A DNA stretch of 17,062 nucleotides, from the NCBI GenBank assembly GCA_019419895.1, contig JAHZIE010000015.1, forward strand, positions 28,931 through 45,992, written 5' to 3'. The notes under the pieces were generated by a model. That model worked only from the letters and a program-made list of their open reading frames with translations. It was not told where the DNA came from and made no database searches. The DNA comes from Clostridiales bacterium. GTDB lineage: Bacteria > Bacillota > Clostridia > Oscillospirales > Acutalibacteraceae. This document shows, one piece after another, positions 7,892 through 14,869 of this stretch. Position 1 is the first letter of the stretch, and every line of letters starts with the position of its first letter. A program made the position numbers and the translations under genes.

Positions 7892-8548
7892 GTGGATAAG
7901 ACAATCACTGTAGAAGGCGGCAGTACGGTATCGATCGCTCCTGATCAAATTATCCTTTCCCTGACCCTCAGCGCCAAGGAGGAAACTTATGAAAAAACAA
8001 TGGCACAGGCGGAGCAGTCTCTGAGCAGCTTGCAAAGCTGTTTTTCCTTCCTCGGTTTTGAGAAGGAGGATATCAAAACACAAAACTATAAGGTTTCTCT
8101 CTGGACAGAGCAGATAGAAAACCAGGGCCGGTGGGAAACTGAATACAAGGGGTATTGCTGCATCCATCAGCTCTCTCTGGCTTTTGACATGGATATGAAA
8201 AAACTGTCCGTTGTCCTTGCCGCTCTGTCAAATTCCGGTTCTCTCCCCTGTTTTACCGTTCAGTTTACCGTCAAGGACAAAAATAAAGTACAGGAGGAAT
8301 TGCTTTACAAGGCTGCGGAAAACGCCAGGAAAAAAGCGGAAATTCTCGCCGCCGCTTCCGGCGTCAAGCTGGGGGAACTCGCGAAAATTGATTATCATTG
8401 GGATAATCGTCCTATTTTTTCCACTACCTCGTTTGACGACGCCTATCTTCGGACAGCATCTTCCAGCTTTTCATCCCCAGTATCAGAAATTTCTCCTCAG
8501 GAAATTGAGGTCTCGGACAGGGTCATCTTTCTTTGGGAAATTCAGTAG
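7892..8548 (+). CDS. SIMPL-domain (DUF541, YggE-like) protein
   Basis: About 218 residues of the SIMPL/DUF541 family. The N-terminal strand TITVEGGSTVSIAPDQIILS is the family hallmark (relatives read V.G.G.v...pD.a.v). It is followed by the long helix with repeated hydrophobics (TMAQAEQSLSSLQSCFSFLG) and the second strand motif DIKTQNYKVS. The C-terminal helix LLYKAAENARKKAEILAAAS and GVKLGELAKI complete the fold. YggE-like proteins assemble into ring-shaped oligomers and have been linked to oxidative stress, but their reaction is unknown. Most have a signal peptide; none is seen here, so this copy is probably cytoplasmic. GTG at 7892 is preferred because GGGGAGG ends 7 bases upstream; the ATG at 7886 is only one base from that site. 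It sits between a regulator and an HdeD-like gene on the same strand. Confidence 0.88.
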   Translation: MDKTITVEGGSTVSIAPDQIILSLTLSAKEETYEKTMAQAEQSLSSLQSCFSFLGFEKEDIKTQNYKVSLWTEQIENQGRWETEYKGYCCIHQLSLAFDMDMKKLSVVLAALSNSGSLPCFTVQFTVKDKNKVQEELLYKAAENARKKAEILAAASGVKLGELAKIDYHWDNRPIFSTTSFDDAYLRTASSSFSSPVSEISPQEIEVSDRVIFLWEIQ

Positions 8549-8627
8549 TCCCCGATTTGTTCCCAGTTTACGGGACAGATATTTCCTTTTATTTTCTCCT
8601 TTCAAGCATTCAGTTCATTGAATAGAA

Positions 8628-8640
8628 GAATTTGAAATTC
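8628..8640. repeat. Short inverted repeat upstream of the HdeD-like gene
   Basis: GAATTT-G-AAATTC is a perfect 6-bp inverted repeat with a one-base centre, 72 bases before the start of the HdeD-like gene. It could be an operator. Such a short palindrome can arise by chance in AT-rich DNA. Confidence 0.2.
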
Positions 8641-8711
8641 ACCGCGATAGCGCAGGAAGCCGCGGCGCCAAAAGGTAAAAACACAAAGAAGTAAAAAAGA
8701 GGTAAATTCAC

Positions 8712-9272
8712 ATGGAAAAAATACTGAAAAGCCTAAAGACCAACACCCTGGTGTCCTCTCTCATTTGGGCAGCTCTCGGTCTGGTGATCCTTATCTGGAC
8801 AGATGTGTCCATCCGTCTTTTATGTTATTTTCTAGGGGCCGTCCTGATAATACAGGGCATTGCCTCAGGGATTTCTTACTTTAATCTAAAAGAAGAAAAT
8901 CTTTACCGTACCTTTGGAATCTTGTTTGGAGCCGTTCTCTTGGCCGCCGGCATCTGGGCGGCGGCGCGTCCGGATATGTTCCAAAGCCTTATTCCCACAG
9001 TTGTTTCCATTCTTCTTCTGCTGCACGGCGCTCAGAATTTTTCCTATACCATCCAGCTGAAAAAAGCAGGCTTTGCTAAATGGCGCCTTGCTTTACTGCT
9101 TTCCCTGGTCATCATTGCCGCTGGATTTCTTATTCTGCTGCGTCCCGGCTTTCTTACAGAATTTATTACGACATGGACCGGTATTTGTCTTCTGATAGAT
9201 GGGATTGCCGATTTTCTAATCTGGCGTTTTTTCAGTGAAGCCGACAAAAAAACGCCCTCCGTCTCAAAATAA
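8712..9272 (+). CDS. HdeD-like (DUF308) integral membrane protein
   Basis: A 186-residue protein with six closely spaced membrane spans arranged as three DUF308 pairs. These are SSLIWAALGLVILIWTDVS and LLCYFLGAVLIIQGIASGI; FGILFGAVLLAAGIWAAARP and LIPTVVSILLLLHGAQNFSY; LALLLSLVIIAAGFLILLRP and FITTWTGICLLIDGIADFLI. The alternation of a span ending in R/T-P/D with a span ending in a small-G-hydrophobic-D motif is typical of HdeD, an acid-resistance membrane protein of enterobacteria. In Gram-positive bacteria the role is unknown. The start ATG is preceded by AAGAGGT at about nine bases. It lies 163 bases after the SIMPL gene, without a clear terminator between; a shared stress role is only an inference. 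The last 15 residues are polar and cytoplasmic. Confidence 0.88.
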   Translation: MEKILKSLKTNTLVSSLIWAALGLVILIWTDVSIRLLCYFLGAVLIIQGIASGISYFNLKEENLYRTFGILFGAVLLAAGIWAAARPDMFQSLIPTVVSILLLLHGAQNFSYTIQLKKAGFAKWRLALLLSLVIIAAGFLILLRPGFLTEFITTWTGICLLIDGIADFLIWRFFSEADKKTPSVSK

Positions 9273-9284
9273 GAGTTTGCGTGT

Positions 9285-9313
9285 TTGACATCCTTCTTAT
9301 TTTTTAATAGAAT
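9285..9313 (+). promoter_or_regulatory. Strong sigmaA-type promoter upstream of the sigma factor gene (P1)
   Basis: A consensus TTGACA at 9285-9290 and TAGAAT at 9308-9313 are separated by exactly 17 bases. It starts 12 bases after the HdeD-like stop and would give a leader of about 190 bases before the sigma factor start at 9507. It is the best housekeeping-type promoter match I found in the window. Confidence 0.6.
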
Positions 9314-9438
9314 GGCAGCCGTTTTTCTATTTGTCCTGTCTGGAATTCTAATCGTATCTTTTTTCTCAATCCTCAATTCAGAAAAATCTTGATATTCTAC
9401 CTTTTTTCACTTCTCTTTTACACAATACTTTATAAGAA

Positions 9439-9467
9439 TTGTAAAATTTAGAAAGTTATGGTAAACT
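9439..9467 (+). promoter_or_regulatory. Second candidate promoter of the sigma factor gene (P2)
   Basis: TTGTAA at 9439-9444 and TAAACT at 9462-9467 are 17 bases apart, with a predicted start about 35 bases before the TTG start codon. The two promoters could separate housekeeping from self-driven expression, but which sigma factor reads P2 cannot be told. A TTGTAA followed by an AT-rich stretch recurs before the secreted-protein gene at 10198. Confidence 0.45.
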
Positions 9468-9506
9468 AAAAGAACAATAAAGAAAATATGGGGAAGTGAA
9501 TAAAAA

Positions 9507-10067
9507 TTGCTGGCATATTTCCTGGCTCTCATTGACGATCCGGGTGATCAGAGTAAATTTGAACGAATTTATCATTTATACCGCACCCAAATGTTTTCTG
9601 TTTGTTATCATATTCTAAAGGACTCTTCCGATGCCGAGGATGCCCTTCAAAATACCTTTATGGCAATCGCCAGACATATGGATAAAATTGAGGATCCTGA
9701 AAGCGTCCAAACCAAATCCTATCTGATGAAGGCCGCCAAAAATACCTCATTGAATATGCTGCCGAGAAAGCAAAAACGGGATAATACATTAAATATCGAT
9801 CAACTCTCCCTATCTATAGAAGAAATCGAGGATTCCGTTTTAGATAAATACTGTTCTAAAGAAACCATTCTGGCAATTGTTGAAATTATCAGGGCTATGG
9901 ATGACACCTACCGTGATGTTTTGTCATTACATTTTCTCAATGGGTTGTCGGCCGTTGAAATAGCCGATGTTCTTCACAGAAAAGCGCCGACTATCCGTCA
10001 GCAGCTGCGACGCGGTAAAAAAATTCTTATCTCCGTTCTAAAAGAGAAAATTTTAAATATTACATAA
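9507..10067 (+). CDS. RNA polymerase sigma-70 family (ECF-like) factor
   Basis: A 186-residue protein with both core sigma regions and little else, the size of an ECF factor. Region 2 covers about residues 15-55 (FERIYHLYRTQMFSVCYHIL, then SSDAEDALQNTFMAIARHMD). Region 4 covers about 125-185 (MDDTYRDVLSLHFLNGLSAV then EIADVLHRKAPTIRQQLRRG, the DNA-recognition helix). A variable linker lies between them. It would redirect RNA polymerase to a small regulon. The frame opens with TTG at 9507 behind GGGAAGTGA; the only nearby ATG (9488) is out of frame, so a non-ATG start is needed and may keep expression low. No anti-sigma gene follows within the window. Instead there is a terminator and then a small secreted-protein gene with its own promoter. 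Confidence 0.9.
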   Translation: MLAYFLALIDDPGDQSKFERIYHLYRTQMFSVCYHILKDSSDAEDALQNTFMAIARHMDKIEDPESVQTKSYLMKAAKNTSLNMLPRKQKRDNTLNIDQLSLSIEEIEDSVLDKYCSKETILAIVEIIRAMDDTYRDVLSLHFLNGLSAVEIADVLHRKAPTIRQQLRRGKKILISVLKEKILNIT

Positions 10068-10137
10068 TTTCAAAAAATCAGCGGCCCGATATACTAAAAT
10101 TAGATTCAATCAACTCGTTTATTTAGACAATTGATAC

Positions 10138-10180
10138 AAAGATGCTTTTTAAGAATCAAGAAAAGCATCTTTATTTTTTT
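10138..10180 (+). terminator. Rho-independent terminator after the sigma factor gene
   Basis: AAAGATGCTTTT (10138-10149) and its exact complement (10161-10172) flank an 11-base loop and run into ATTTTTTT. It ends the sigma factor transcript about 70 bases after the stop, separating it from the secreted-protein gene. Confidence 0.85.
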
Positions 10181-10197
10181 GAATTTTTTAAAAAATC

Positions 10198-10230
10198 TTG
10201 TAATTTTAAATCACATTATCTTGTTATATT
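10198..10230 (+). promoter_or_regulatory. Candidate extended -10 promoter of the secreted-protein gene
   Basis: TGTTATATT (10222-10230) is an extended -10 element (TG-N-TATATT). TTGTAA at 10198-10203 is the nearest -35-like box but is 21 bases away, longer than ideal, so the extended -10 would carry most of the recognition. The predicted start is about 35 bases before the ATG, leaving room for the AAGGAG ribosome site. Confidence 0.4.
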
Positions 10231-10271
10231 ACATGGTAGGAGATTGTAAAAAATGAAGGAGTTGTTATTGA

Positions 10272-10697
10272 ATGAAAAAAGTTATCTCTATTATGATGGC
10301 CCTTTTGCTGGCCTTCAGCACTATGTCTGTCGTTTTCGCGGAACCTTCTGACAGTGAAATTACTCCATATTATGATAACACTATCGACGCAAAAGCTTCT
10401 TTCAGCATTTCCAGCGGAGGTTATGCCACGGGAACTCTGAGATATTCCGCAAACAGCAACTTTACAAGAGCCACCATCTACAGCTATATTGAGAAAAAGG
10501 TTGGAAGCTCCTGGATGCGGGTGTATAACGGACAGTCCAGCAATCAGTGGGTGGATTCTTCTTACAGCGCTTCTTTCCAAACCTCCCATTCCATTCAGCT
10601 TGCATCAACCGGGAATTACCGCTTCTGTGTAGAATTCCATATGTATGGTTCCAAACCTACCGACACAATTATCACCTATGCTTACGCTAATTACTGA
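10272..10697 (+). CDS. Small secreted protein with signal peptide, unknown function
   Basis: A 141-residue protein with a textbook signal peptide: MKK, a hydrophobic core (VISIMMALLLAFSTMSVV) and a cleavage site at about FA-EP (residues 23-24). The mature part of about 118 residues is rich in Ser, Thr, Tyr and Asn and has beta-strand character: ASFSISSGGYATGTLRYSAN, then ATIYSYIEKKVGSSWMRVYN, NQWVDSSYSASFQTSHSIQL and a final TIITYAYANY. It contains one cysteine, no membrane anchor, no cell-wall-sorting signal and no catalytic motif. Short secreted beta-rich proteins of this look occur in Firmicutes, but I know of no assigned function. AAGGAG lies 10 bases before the ATG. Placed after the sigma factor gene, with its own promoter and a strong terminator, it may be a target of that sigma factor; this is inference. 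Confidence 0.85.
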   Translation: MKKVISIMMALLLAFSTMSVVFAEPSDSEITPYYDNTIDAKASFSISSGGYATGTLRYSANSNFTRATIYSYIEKKVGSSWMRVYNGQSSNQWVDSSYSASFQTSHSIQLASTGNYRFCVEFHMYGSKPTDTIITYAYANY

Positions 10698-10842
10698 TTG
10701 ACGTTTTGCTTTTCAAAATTTCCTATCTCTAACATTCTGGAAAACATACCGTAATTCTCTGCGACAGTTGTATCATCTCTCCTGTCAAGTATCCAGTTTT
10801 TAGCTGCCGTTTTGAATCTTACGAATAAAGCAAAACATACAC

Positions 10843-10891
10843 AAAAGGTTCTGAAGCGCCATGACAACTATGGCGCTTCAGGACCTTTTTT
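10843..10891 (+). terminator. Strong Rho-independent terminator after the secreted-protein gene
   Basis: A 20-bp stem (10843-10862 with 10870-10889, one G-U pair in RNA) encloses the 7-base loop GACAACT and ends in CCTTTTTTA. It is 145 bases past the secreted-protein stop, with no gene in between, so it most likely ends that transcript. Confidence 0.88.
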
Positions 10892-11022
10892 ATTGGAAAA
10901 ACGAGAAAAAAATCGAGCATTCCCTTATAAATACTATATCTCTCAGCGGAACAAAATTTACAACGAATGAAAGAGCCTTATGTAACGACTTATACAAAGA
11001 AATACAGAGGTTGGAAAATTGA
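10891..11022 (+). pseudogene. Possible remnant of a short coding sequence, unknown
   Basis: A frame without a usable start runs to TGA at 11020-11022 and ends in protein-like sequence (SGTKFTTNERALCNDLYKEI). It begins directly on the terminator before it, has no ribosome site, and lies in AT-rich DNA with other broken frames. It may be the stub of an acquired gene. I cannot name a family. The opposite strand also reads plausibly here, so the direction is unsure. Confidence 0.2.
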
Positions 11023-11158
11023 CACTTAAAATAGAGTGTATTTTTCTAAGCAGTAAAACAGCAGACTACCTTAAAATTTATCAGTCTATGGTTTGTGCGT
11101 AAGCAATGCTGAACAGCGCACTTGACAAAACTGAGTAACTGTGTAAAAGCAGAAAAAA

Positions 11159-11188
11159 ATGACAACGGTTAAAAGAGCATGATATAAT
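11159..11188 (+). promoter_or_regulatory. Consensus promoter with extended -10, in front of a dead gene
   Basis: ATGACA (11159-11164), 18 bases, then TATAAT (11183-11188) preceded by TGA, i.e. an extended -10 TG-N-TATAAT. It stands about 35 bases before the first start-like codon of the broken gene at 11225, so a transcript may still be made although no protein can be. Confidence 0.5.
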
Positions 11189-11224
11189 TATAGACAAAAG
11201 CAAATTGGAAGTTGTAATGGTAAG

Positions 11225-11655
11225 ATGTTAGTCTTTATGTGAACAAATTATTATGAAAGTATCAATACTTATCAAAATATTGACGGATGGGAATTGGTAA
11301 CAAGTTTTTCTGTTGGAGGTTTTGAATGGATTGGCTTCTCTAAAAAACTCCCAATAAAATGATTATCATTTCTTCGAGAAAAACAACTGTCTTAGATTGA
11401 AAACTGAAAAATTGTACAGTTGATTATGATGATGAAGAACTTATTGCTATTTGCGACAAGTTTCCAAATGAACAGTTTTTTATCCAAGAAACAAATGACC
11501 ATATTATAAATTATAACTTTTATCTTAAATCAAAGGCACAAAACCATCTTGTTTCATGCAACGGATATGATATAATAAAAAAAACGATTTCTCCGGCAAG
11601 ATATGATTCTCAACGCGGCGGCACCACCGCTCCACTTAATCCTCCGCTTAAATAG
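11225..11655 (+). pseudogene. Decayed AT-rich gene of unknown family
   Basis: Three pieces in order restore one protein of about 140 residues. From ATG 11225 the frame hits TGA at 11240, then continues as NYYESINTYQNIDGWELVTS and GGFEWIGFSKKLP until about 11355. A one-base shift leads into NKMIIISSRKTTVLD, a TGA at 11398-11400, and then KLKNCTVDYDDEELIAICDK, FPNEQFFIQETNDHIINYNF and a closing TAG at 11653-11655. Two in-frame stops plus one frameshift make translation impossible. The composition is clearly more AT-rich than the flanking genes, which points to acquired DNA. A good promoter survives upstream. No domain is recognisable; small single-domain proteins of this look are common in mobile or defence-linked DNA, but that is a guess. 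Confidence 0.6.
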
Positions 11656-11710
11656 ATTCCTTTACTAAAAACCTTTTGGCAGTTTCTTAAAAAGAGAACA
11701 TATTTATCTC

Positions 11711-11735
11711 GCGCTCCTAAAGGAGCGTCTTACTT
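11711..11735 (+). terminator. Short hairpin, weak terminator candidate
   Basis: CGCTCC (11712-11717), loop TAAA, GGAGCG (11722-11727), followed by TCTTACTTT. It is a compact GC-rich stem with a poor T tract and lies 56 bases after the stop of the decayed gene. It could be that gene's old terminator. The following 11740-12012 holds no gene I can support. Confidence 0.35.
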
Positions 11736-12012
11736 TCCGATGTCGCCGAACAATTTTATCGTTATGGACTGTCCCAAAAATTCCCGCTGCCTGATTACAA
11801 GCTATGGTTCAGCTCAGGTAGACCACCTGTTTTCTCATTCAGGTCATCGAAAATTAACCCGCTATAAATTTGAGCTCTGTGACATTTGGCAGCAGGTTGA
11901 GAAGTTCCGCCGCGTCATTCACTGCTGTCAGGATATTTCCCCCTTATCCGCCATTCCGCGGAGTTTACAAGCATTCATTTACAAAATAGCTTTCAGAAAG
12001 GATGTTTTTAAG

Positions 12013-12720
12013 ATGCCGTTATCCCTGCAATGGCTGGGACAGGGAGGTTATCTCATAAAAAATGGGAATACCTCTGTCTGTATTGACCCTTATTTTTCTG
12101 ATTGTGTGGAAAAATCCTCAGGGAAAAAAAGGTTGGTTCGTCCCCCCTTCCCAGCTGAAAATCTCACGGCCGATTTGGTCATCTGCACCCATGATCATCT
12201 GGATCATCTGGATATTGACGCCGTACCGCTGTTCTCCCATGGTAAACAGCTTTTCGCCGGTCCCGACAGCTGCTGCCGTCATTTTTCACAACTGGGCATA
12301 GACGCAGAACGCATTCACCCCTTCCGCCGGGGAGATTCGATGGAAGTTGGCGGTCTTACTTTGTACGCCGTCCATGCGGAACATACCAAAGACAGCATCG
12401 GCGTTATTGTCTCCCATCCGGAGGCCGTCCTTTATTTTACCGCTGACAGCCTGTATTCACCCAAACTCTTAGAGGTGAAAAAGTATTGTCCTGATATTGT
12501 TGTGACGTGTATCAATGGGAAGCTGGGTAACATGCCTGTAGACACCGCCGCCTTTCTCACTGGAGAACTGTCCCCTAAGACAGGGATTCCCTCCCACTAC
12601 GGAATGTTCGCGGAAAATACGGAGGATCCCCAGAAATATACCGCCAGGCTGGACGGCTCCCCTGTTAAAGCCATGATTTTGGAATATGGAAAAGAATATC
12701 CAGTTTCTTCCCTGTTATAA
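12013..12720 (+). CDS. MBL-fold metallo-hydrolase, UlaG-like
   Basis: A 235-residue metallo-beta-lactamase-fold enzyme. Near the N-terminus WLGQGGYLIKNGNTSVCIDP is the usual first strand pair. The metal-binding motif is THDHLDHLD (His60, His62, Asp64, His65). Later metal ligands are likely in VHAEHTKDSIG and in TADSLY. The ending IPSHYGMFAENTEDP with a late histidine is typical of the UlaG group (L-ascorbate-6-phosphate lactonase and many relatives of unknown substrate). No sugar-utilisation gene is nearby, so lactonase function should not be assumed. The start at 12013 follows AAAGGA about 10 bases upstream and begins exactly at the domain. The frame is open 91 codons further upstream to 11740, but that stretch has no ribosome site and no MBL features. 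The protein is probably cytoplasmic. Confidence 0.9.
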   Translation: MPLSLQWLGQGGYLIKNGNTSVCIDPYFSDCVEKSSGKKRLVRPPFPAENLTADLVICTHDHLDHLDIDAVPLFSHGKQLFAGPDSCCRHFSQLGIDAERIHPFRRGDSMEVGGLTLYAVHAEHTKDSIGVIVSHPEAVLYFTADSLYSPKLLEVKKYCPDIVVTCINGKLGNMPVDTAAFLTGELSPKTGIPSHYGMFAENTEDPQKYTARLDGSPVKAMILEYGKEYPVSSLL

Positions 12721-12802
12721 TTCTGTCTCCTTCGTACAGCAACTATTCCACGGCAATTCCGGTACATATTTTTCTTCCCCATTGCCCCAGACTGATTATT
12801 TC

Positions 12803-12832
12803 AGCACCCTGTGCTTTTTTAATTAAAAGCAC
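12803..12832 (+). terminator. Two overlapping alternative hairpins between the MBL and MATE genes
   Basis: AGCAC (12803-12807), loop CCT, GTGCT (12811-12815) then T6: a short terminator-like hairpin for the MBL gene. The same GTGCTTTT (12811-12818) can instead pair with AAAAGCAC (12825-12832). The two folds exclude each other, as in an attenuator. It lies 31 bases before the MATE start. The short stems make this tentative. Confidence 0.35.
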
Positions 12833-12863
12833 GGCGGCTTATTTTCTTTACCAGGAGGCATTT

Positions 12864-14216
12864 ATGACAAAAGATATGACCAATGGTTCCCCCGCGAGGC
12901 TGATTATCACCTTTACCATTCCATTGATTTTAGGCAATCTGTTTCAGCAGTTTTATTCTATGGTGGATACCATGATTGTCGGCCGCTTTCTGGGAAAAAC
13001 CTCTTTGGCCGCCGTTGGTTCTACCGGCTCCCTGAACTTTTTGATTATCGGCTTCTGTCTTGGCTTATGCAGCGGTTTCGCGATTCCTATCGCGCAGCAG
13101 TTTGGAGCAAAGGATTATGAGACACTTCGCCGCTATGTGGGAAATATTGTTTGGCTGAGTATTGTCTCTTCTGTTATCCTTACATTTTTAACGGTAATTT
13201 TTTGCCGCCCCATGCTGATCGCCATGCAGACGCCAGCTGATATCATTGACGAGGCTTATACTTATATTGTCATCATTTTTGCCGGAATTCCCGCGACCTT
13301 TTTTTATAATATTCTCGCAAGCCTCCTGCGGTCCCTTGGGGACAGCCGTACTCCTGTGCTCTTTTTGGTTCTCGCTTCCATCATCAACATCGGCTTAGAT
13401 CTCCTTCTTATCCTTGTAATTCCTATGGGGGTTGCCGGAGCCGCCGTAGCGACTGTCGTTTCCCAGCTGGTTTCCGGAATCGCATGCTTTCTTTTTATCG
13501 GAAAAAAGTTTGATATCCTGCGGATCTCCAAACAGGAGCTCTCCTTTCGTTCCCTCCTGTCAAGGCGGCTTTTAGGAACCGGCGTCCCCATGGGGCTTCA
13601 GTTCTCTATTACAGCTGTCGGAAGCATTATTCTTCAGGCCTCTGTCAATACCTTGGGCTCTTCTATTGTCGCCTCTGTCACCGCCAGCAACAAAATTTTT
13701 CTTCTTTTCGCCTGTGTGTTTGACGCCATGGGCGTCTCCATCGCCACATATGGGGGCCAGAATATAGGCGCCGGGAAGATTAACAGGCTGAATCCTGGAT
13801 TAAAAGCCGCTATGGTGCTGGGAGCTGGTTATTCCATCCTTTCCCTTGTCATTTTGATTTTCATAGGCAGGCCGTTGGTTTATCTATTTGTCGACGCCGC
13901 TGAGGTTCAGATCATTTCCGACGCCTACCAGTTCCTAATCACCTGCGCTGTTTTCTTTGTGGCCTTAGCCGCCGTCGATGTTTTCCGCTCTCTGATACAA
14001 GGAATGGGGTACAGCAAAATCGCCGTATTTTCCGGTGTTTTTGAGATGATTGCTAGAGGTATTACCGGGTTGTTTCTCGTGCCGTTGCTGGGGTTTCCCG
14101 CCGCCTGTTTTGCCAGCCCTATCGCATGGATAATGGCGGATTTCTTTTTGATTCCAATATATTTCCGGCTTTATCATGTTCTGAAAAACAACCGGCCAGC
14201 TCCGCCCCAGGAATAA
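12864..14216 (+). CDS. MATE family multidrug efflux transporter
   Basis: A 450-residue, 12-span membrane protein of the MATE family. The N-terminal signature of the clostridial DinF/NorM-like subgroup is present: the membrane-entry segment LIITFTIPLILGNLFQQFYS followed by MVDTMIVGRFLG and LAAVGSTGSLNFLI. The second half repeats the fold, beginning GVPMGLQFSITAVGSIILQA with VTASNKIF and the GGQNIGAGK loop, matching the expected internal duplication. Such pumps export cationic drugs or dyes using Na+ or H+. The substrate is not predictable here. The start ATG has AGGAGG 5 bases upstream. A strong terminator at 14247-14290 follows. There is no dedicated regulator beside it, though alternative hairpins in the leader might act on it. 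Confidence 0.95.
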   Translation: MTKDMTNGSPARLIITFTIPLILGNLFQQFYSMVDTMIVGRFLGKTSLAAVGSTGSLNFLIIGFCLGLCSGFAIPIAQQFGAKDYETLRRYVGNIVWLSIVSSVILTFLTVIFCRPMLIAMQTPADIIDEAYTYIVIIFAGIPATFFYNILASLLRSLGDSRTPVLFLVLASIINIGLDLLLILVIPMGVAGAAVATVVSQLVSGIACFLFIGKKFDILRISKQELSFRSLLSRRLLGTGVPMGLQFSITAVGSIILQASVNTLGSSIVASVTASNKIFLLFACVFDAMGVSIATYGGQNIGAGKINRLNPGLKAAMVLGAGYSILSLVILIFIGRPLVYLFVDAAEVQIISDAYQFLITCAVFFVALAAVDVFRSLIQGMGYSKIAVFSGVFEMIARGITGLFLVPLLGFPAACFASPIAWIMADFFLIPIYFRLYHVLKNNRPAPPQE

Positions 14217-14246
14217 AAAACAAAGACTCGTACTCATACCAGGATT

Positions 14247-14290
14247 AAAAGAACCACCCTGCCTGAAAATTCAGGCAGGGCGGTTCTTTT
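14247..14290. terminator. Strong bidirectional terminator
   Basis: A 20-bp stem with one mismatch (14247-14266 with 14271-14290) and a 4-base loop, ending in TTCTTTT on both strands. It lies 30 bases after the MATE stop. The minus-strand phosphodiesterase stub also ends inside it (stop at 14289-14291), so it once served two convergent genes. Confidence 0.88.
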
Positions 14291-14415
14291 AATGTTTTCC
14301 ATTGGCTCTTACAATTCGCAGCGCCCGCTCTGGTTCATCCGTAATAATGCCGGTACATCCCAAATCTACGGAAAAAGCGAAACGTAATGGTGGAGAGTAT
14401 CCCTTGTCCACAGTA
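14289..14415 (-). pseudogene. 3' stub of a glycerophosphodiester phosphodiesterase gene
   Basis: On the minus strand the frame ending at TAA 14291-14289 reads PPLRFAFSVDLGCTGIITDE then PERALRIVRANGKH. This is the characteristic last strand and helix of GDPD/UgpQ enzymes (G-I-x-T-D-x-P near the C-terminus). GDPD enzymes cleave glycerophosphodiesters to glycerol 3-phosphate and an alcohol. Upstream of about 14415 the similarity stops: no metal-binding His-Glu motifs, no TIM-barrel body and no start exist in this window, so about 200 residues are missing. A frame change just before the preserved part (the W-T-V segment) suggests further decay. The stub ends in the terminator shared with the MATE gene. 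Confidence 0.65.
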
Positions 14416-14474
14416 TGGGAGCGTGTTTCTCTGTTTTAATGTCTCCATGGGTGTTCTTATAGGATACATCTGAC

Positions 14475-14816
14475 AAATTTCACTTTGAAAAAATAGGGCC
14501 ATAAAGGCAGATAAGAGGGCTTTTGAGAATAGCCGCTATTGGATGAGGTATGTTTTATATGACATAGTTTTCGGTTTACCTTTAGAGGATAAACAGCTTC
14601 AGACAAATCACATCCATTACAATGGCGGGCTTTTTATGTAAAAAGCAGCCGTAGAAAGTTATTTTGGAAAATATAAGGTTGAAAATTGGGAATGACCAGC
14701 CGGAAGGTATCTTTTTCTTTAGTGGACATAGAGAAAGGAAGGAGATGTTCGCCGAAAGGTTGTGAGAAAGAAGGCCCGGGTATGACAGGTAAAAGATTTT
14801 TAGATATTTGCTCATG
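14475..14816 (+). pseudogene. Degraded coding stretch, unknown
   Basis: Plus-strand fragments look like eroded protein: AFENSRYWMRYVLYDIVFGL, then PLEDKQLQTNHIHYNGGLFM up to TAA at about 14637, then AAVESYFGKYKVENWE. The sense then passes to another frame with NDQPEGIFFFSGHRERKEMF, ending in TGA. Several stops and a shift break it and no ribosome site precedes it. I do not recognise the family. The area 14416-14865 otherwise contains nothing I can assign. It may be all that is left of a gene once located between the GDPD gene and the small protein downstream. Confidence 0.3.
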
Positions 14817-14869
14817 AATGAAGAATAGGAGGAAATACTAAAGTATGAATAAAAATAAGGAGTGGTTAT

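Noticed and set aside
9312..9392. 26-residue hydrophobic ORF (MAAVFLFVLSGILIVSFFSI...) that could be a membrane peptide or type I toxin
   Set aside because: Its ATG lies within the -10 box of promoter P1 and it has no ribosome site, so it is unlikely to be translated from that promoter.
11740..12012. In-frame 91-residue N-terminal extension of the MBL-fold hydrolase
   Set aside because: It has no ribosome site and no family features. The MBL domain starts exactly at ATG 12013 behind AAAGGA. Other frames there are equally protein-like, so it is best treated as leader or relic DNA.
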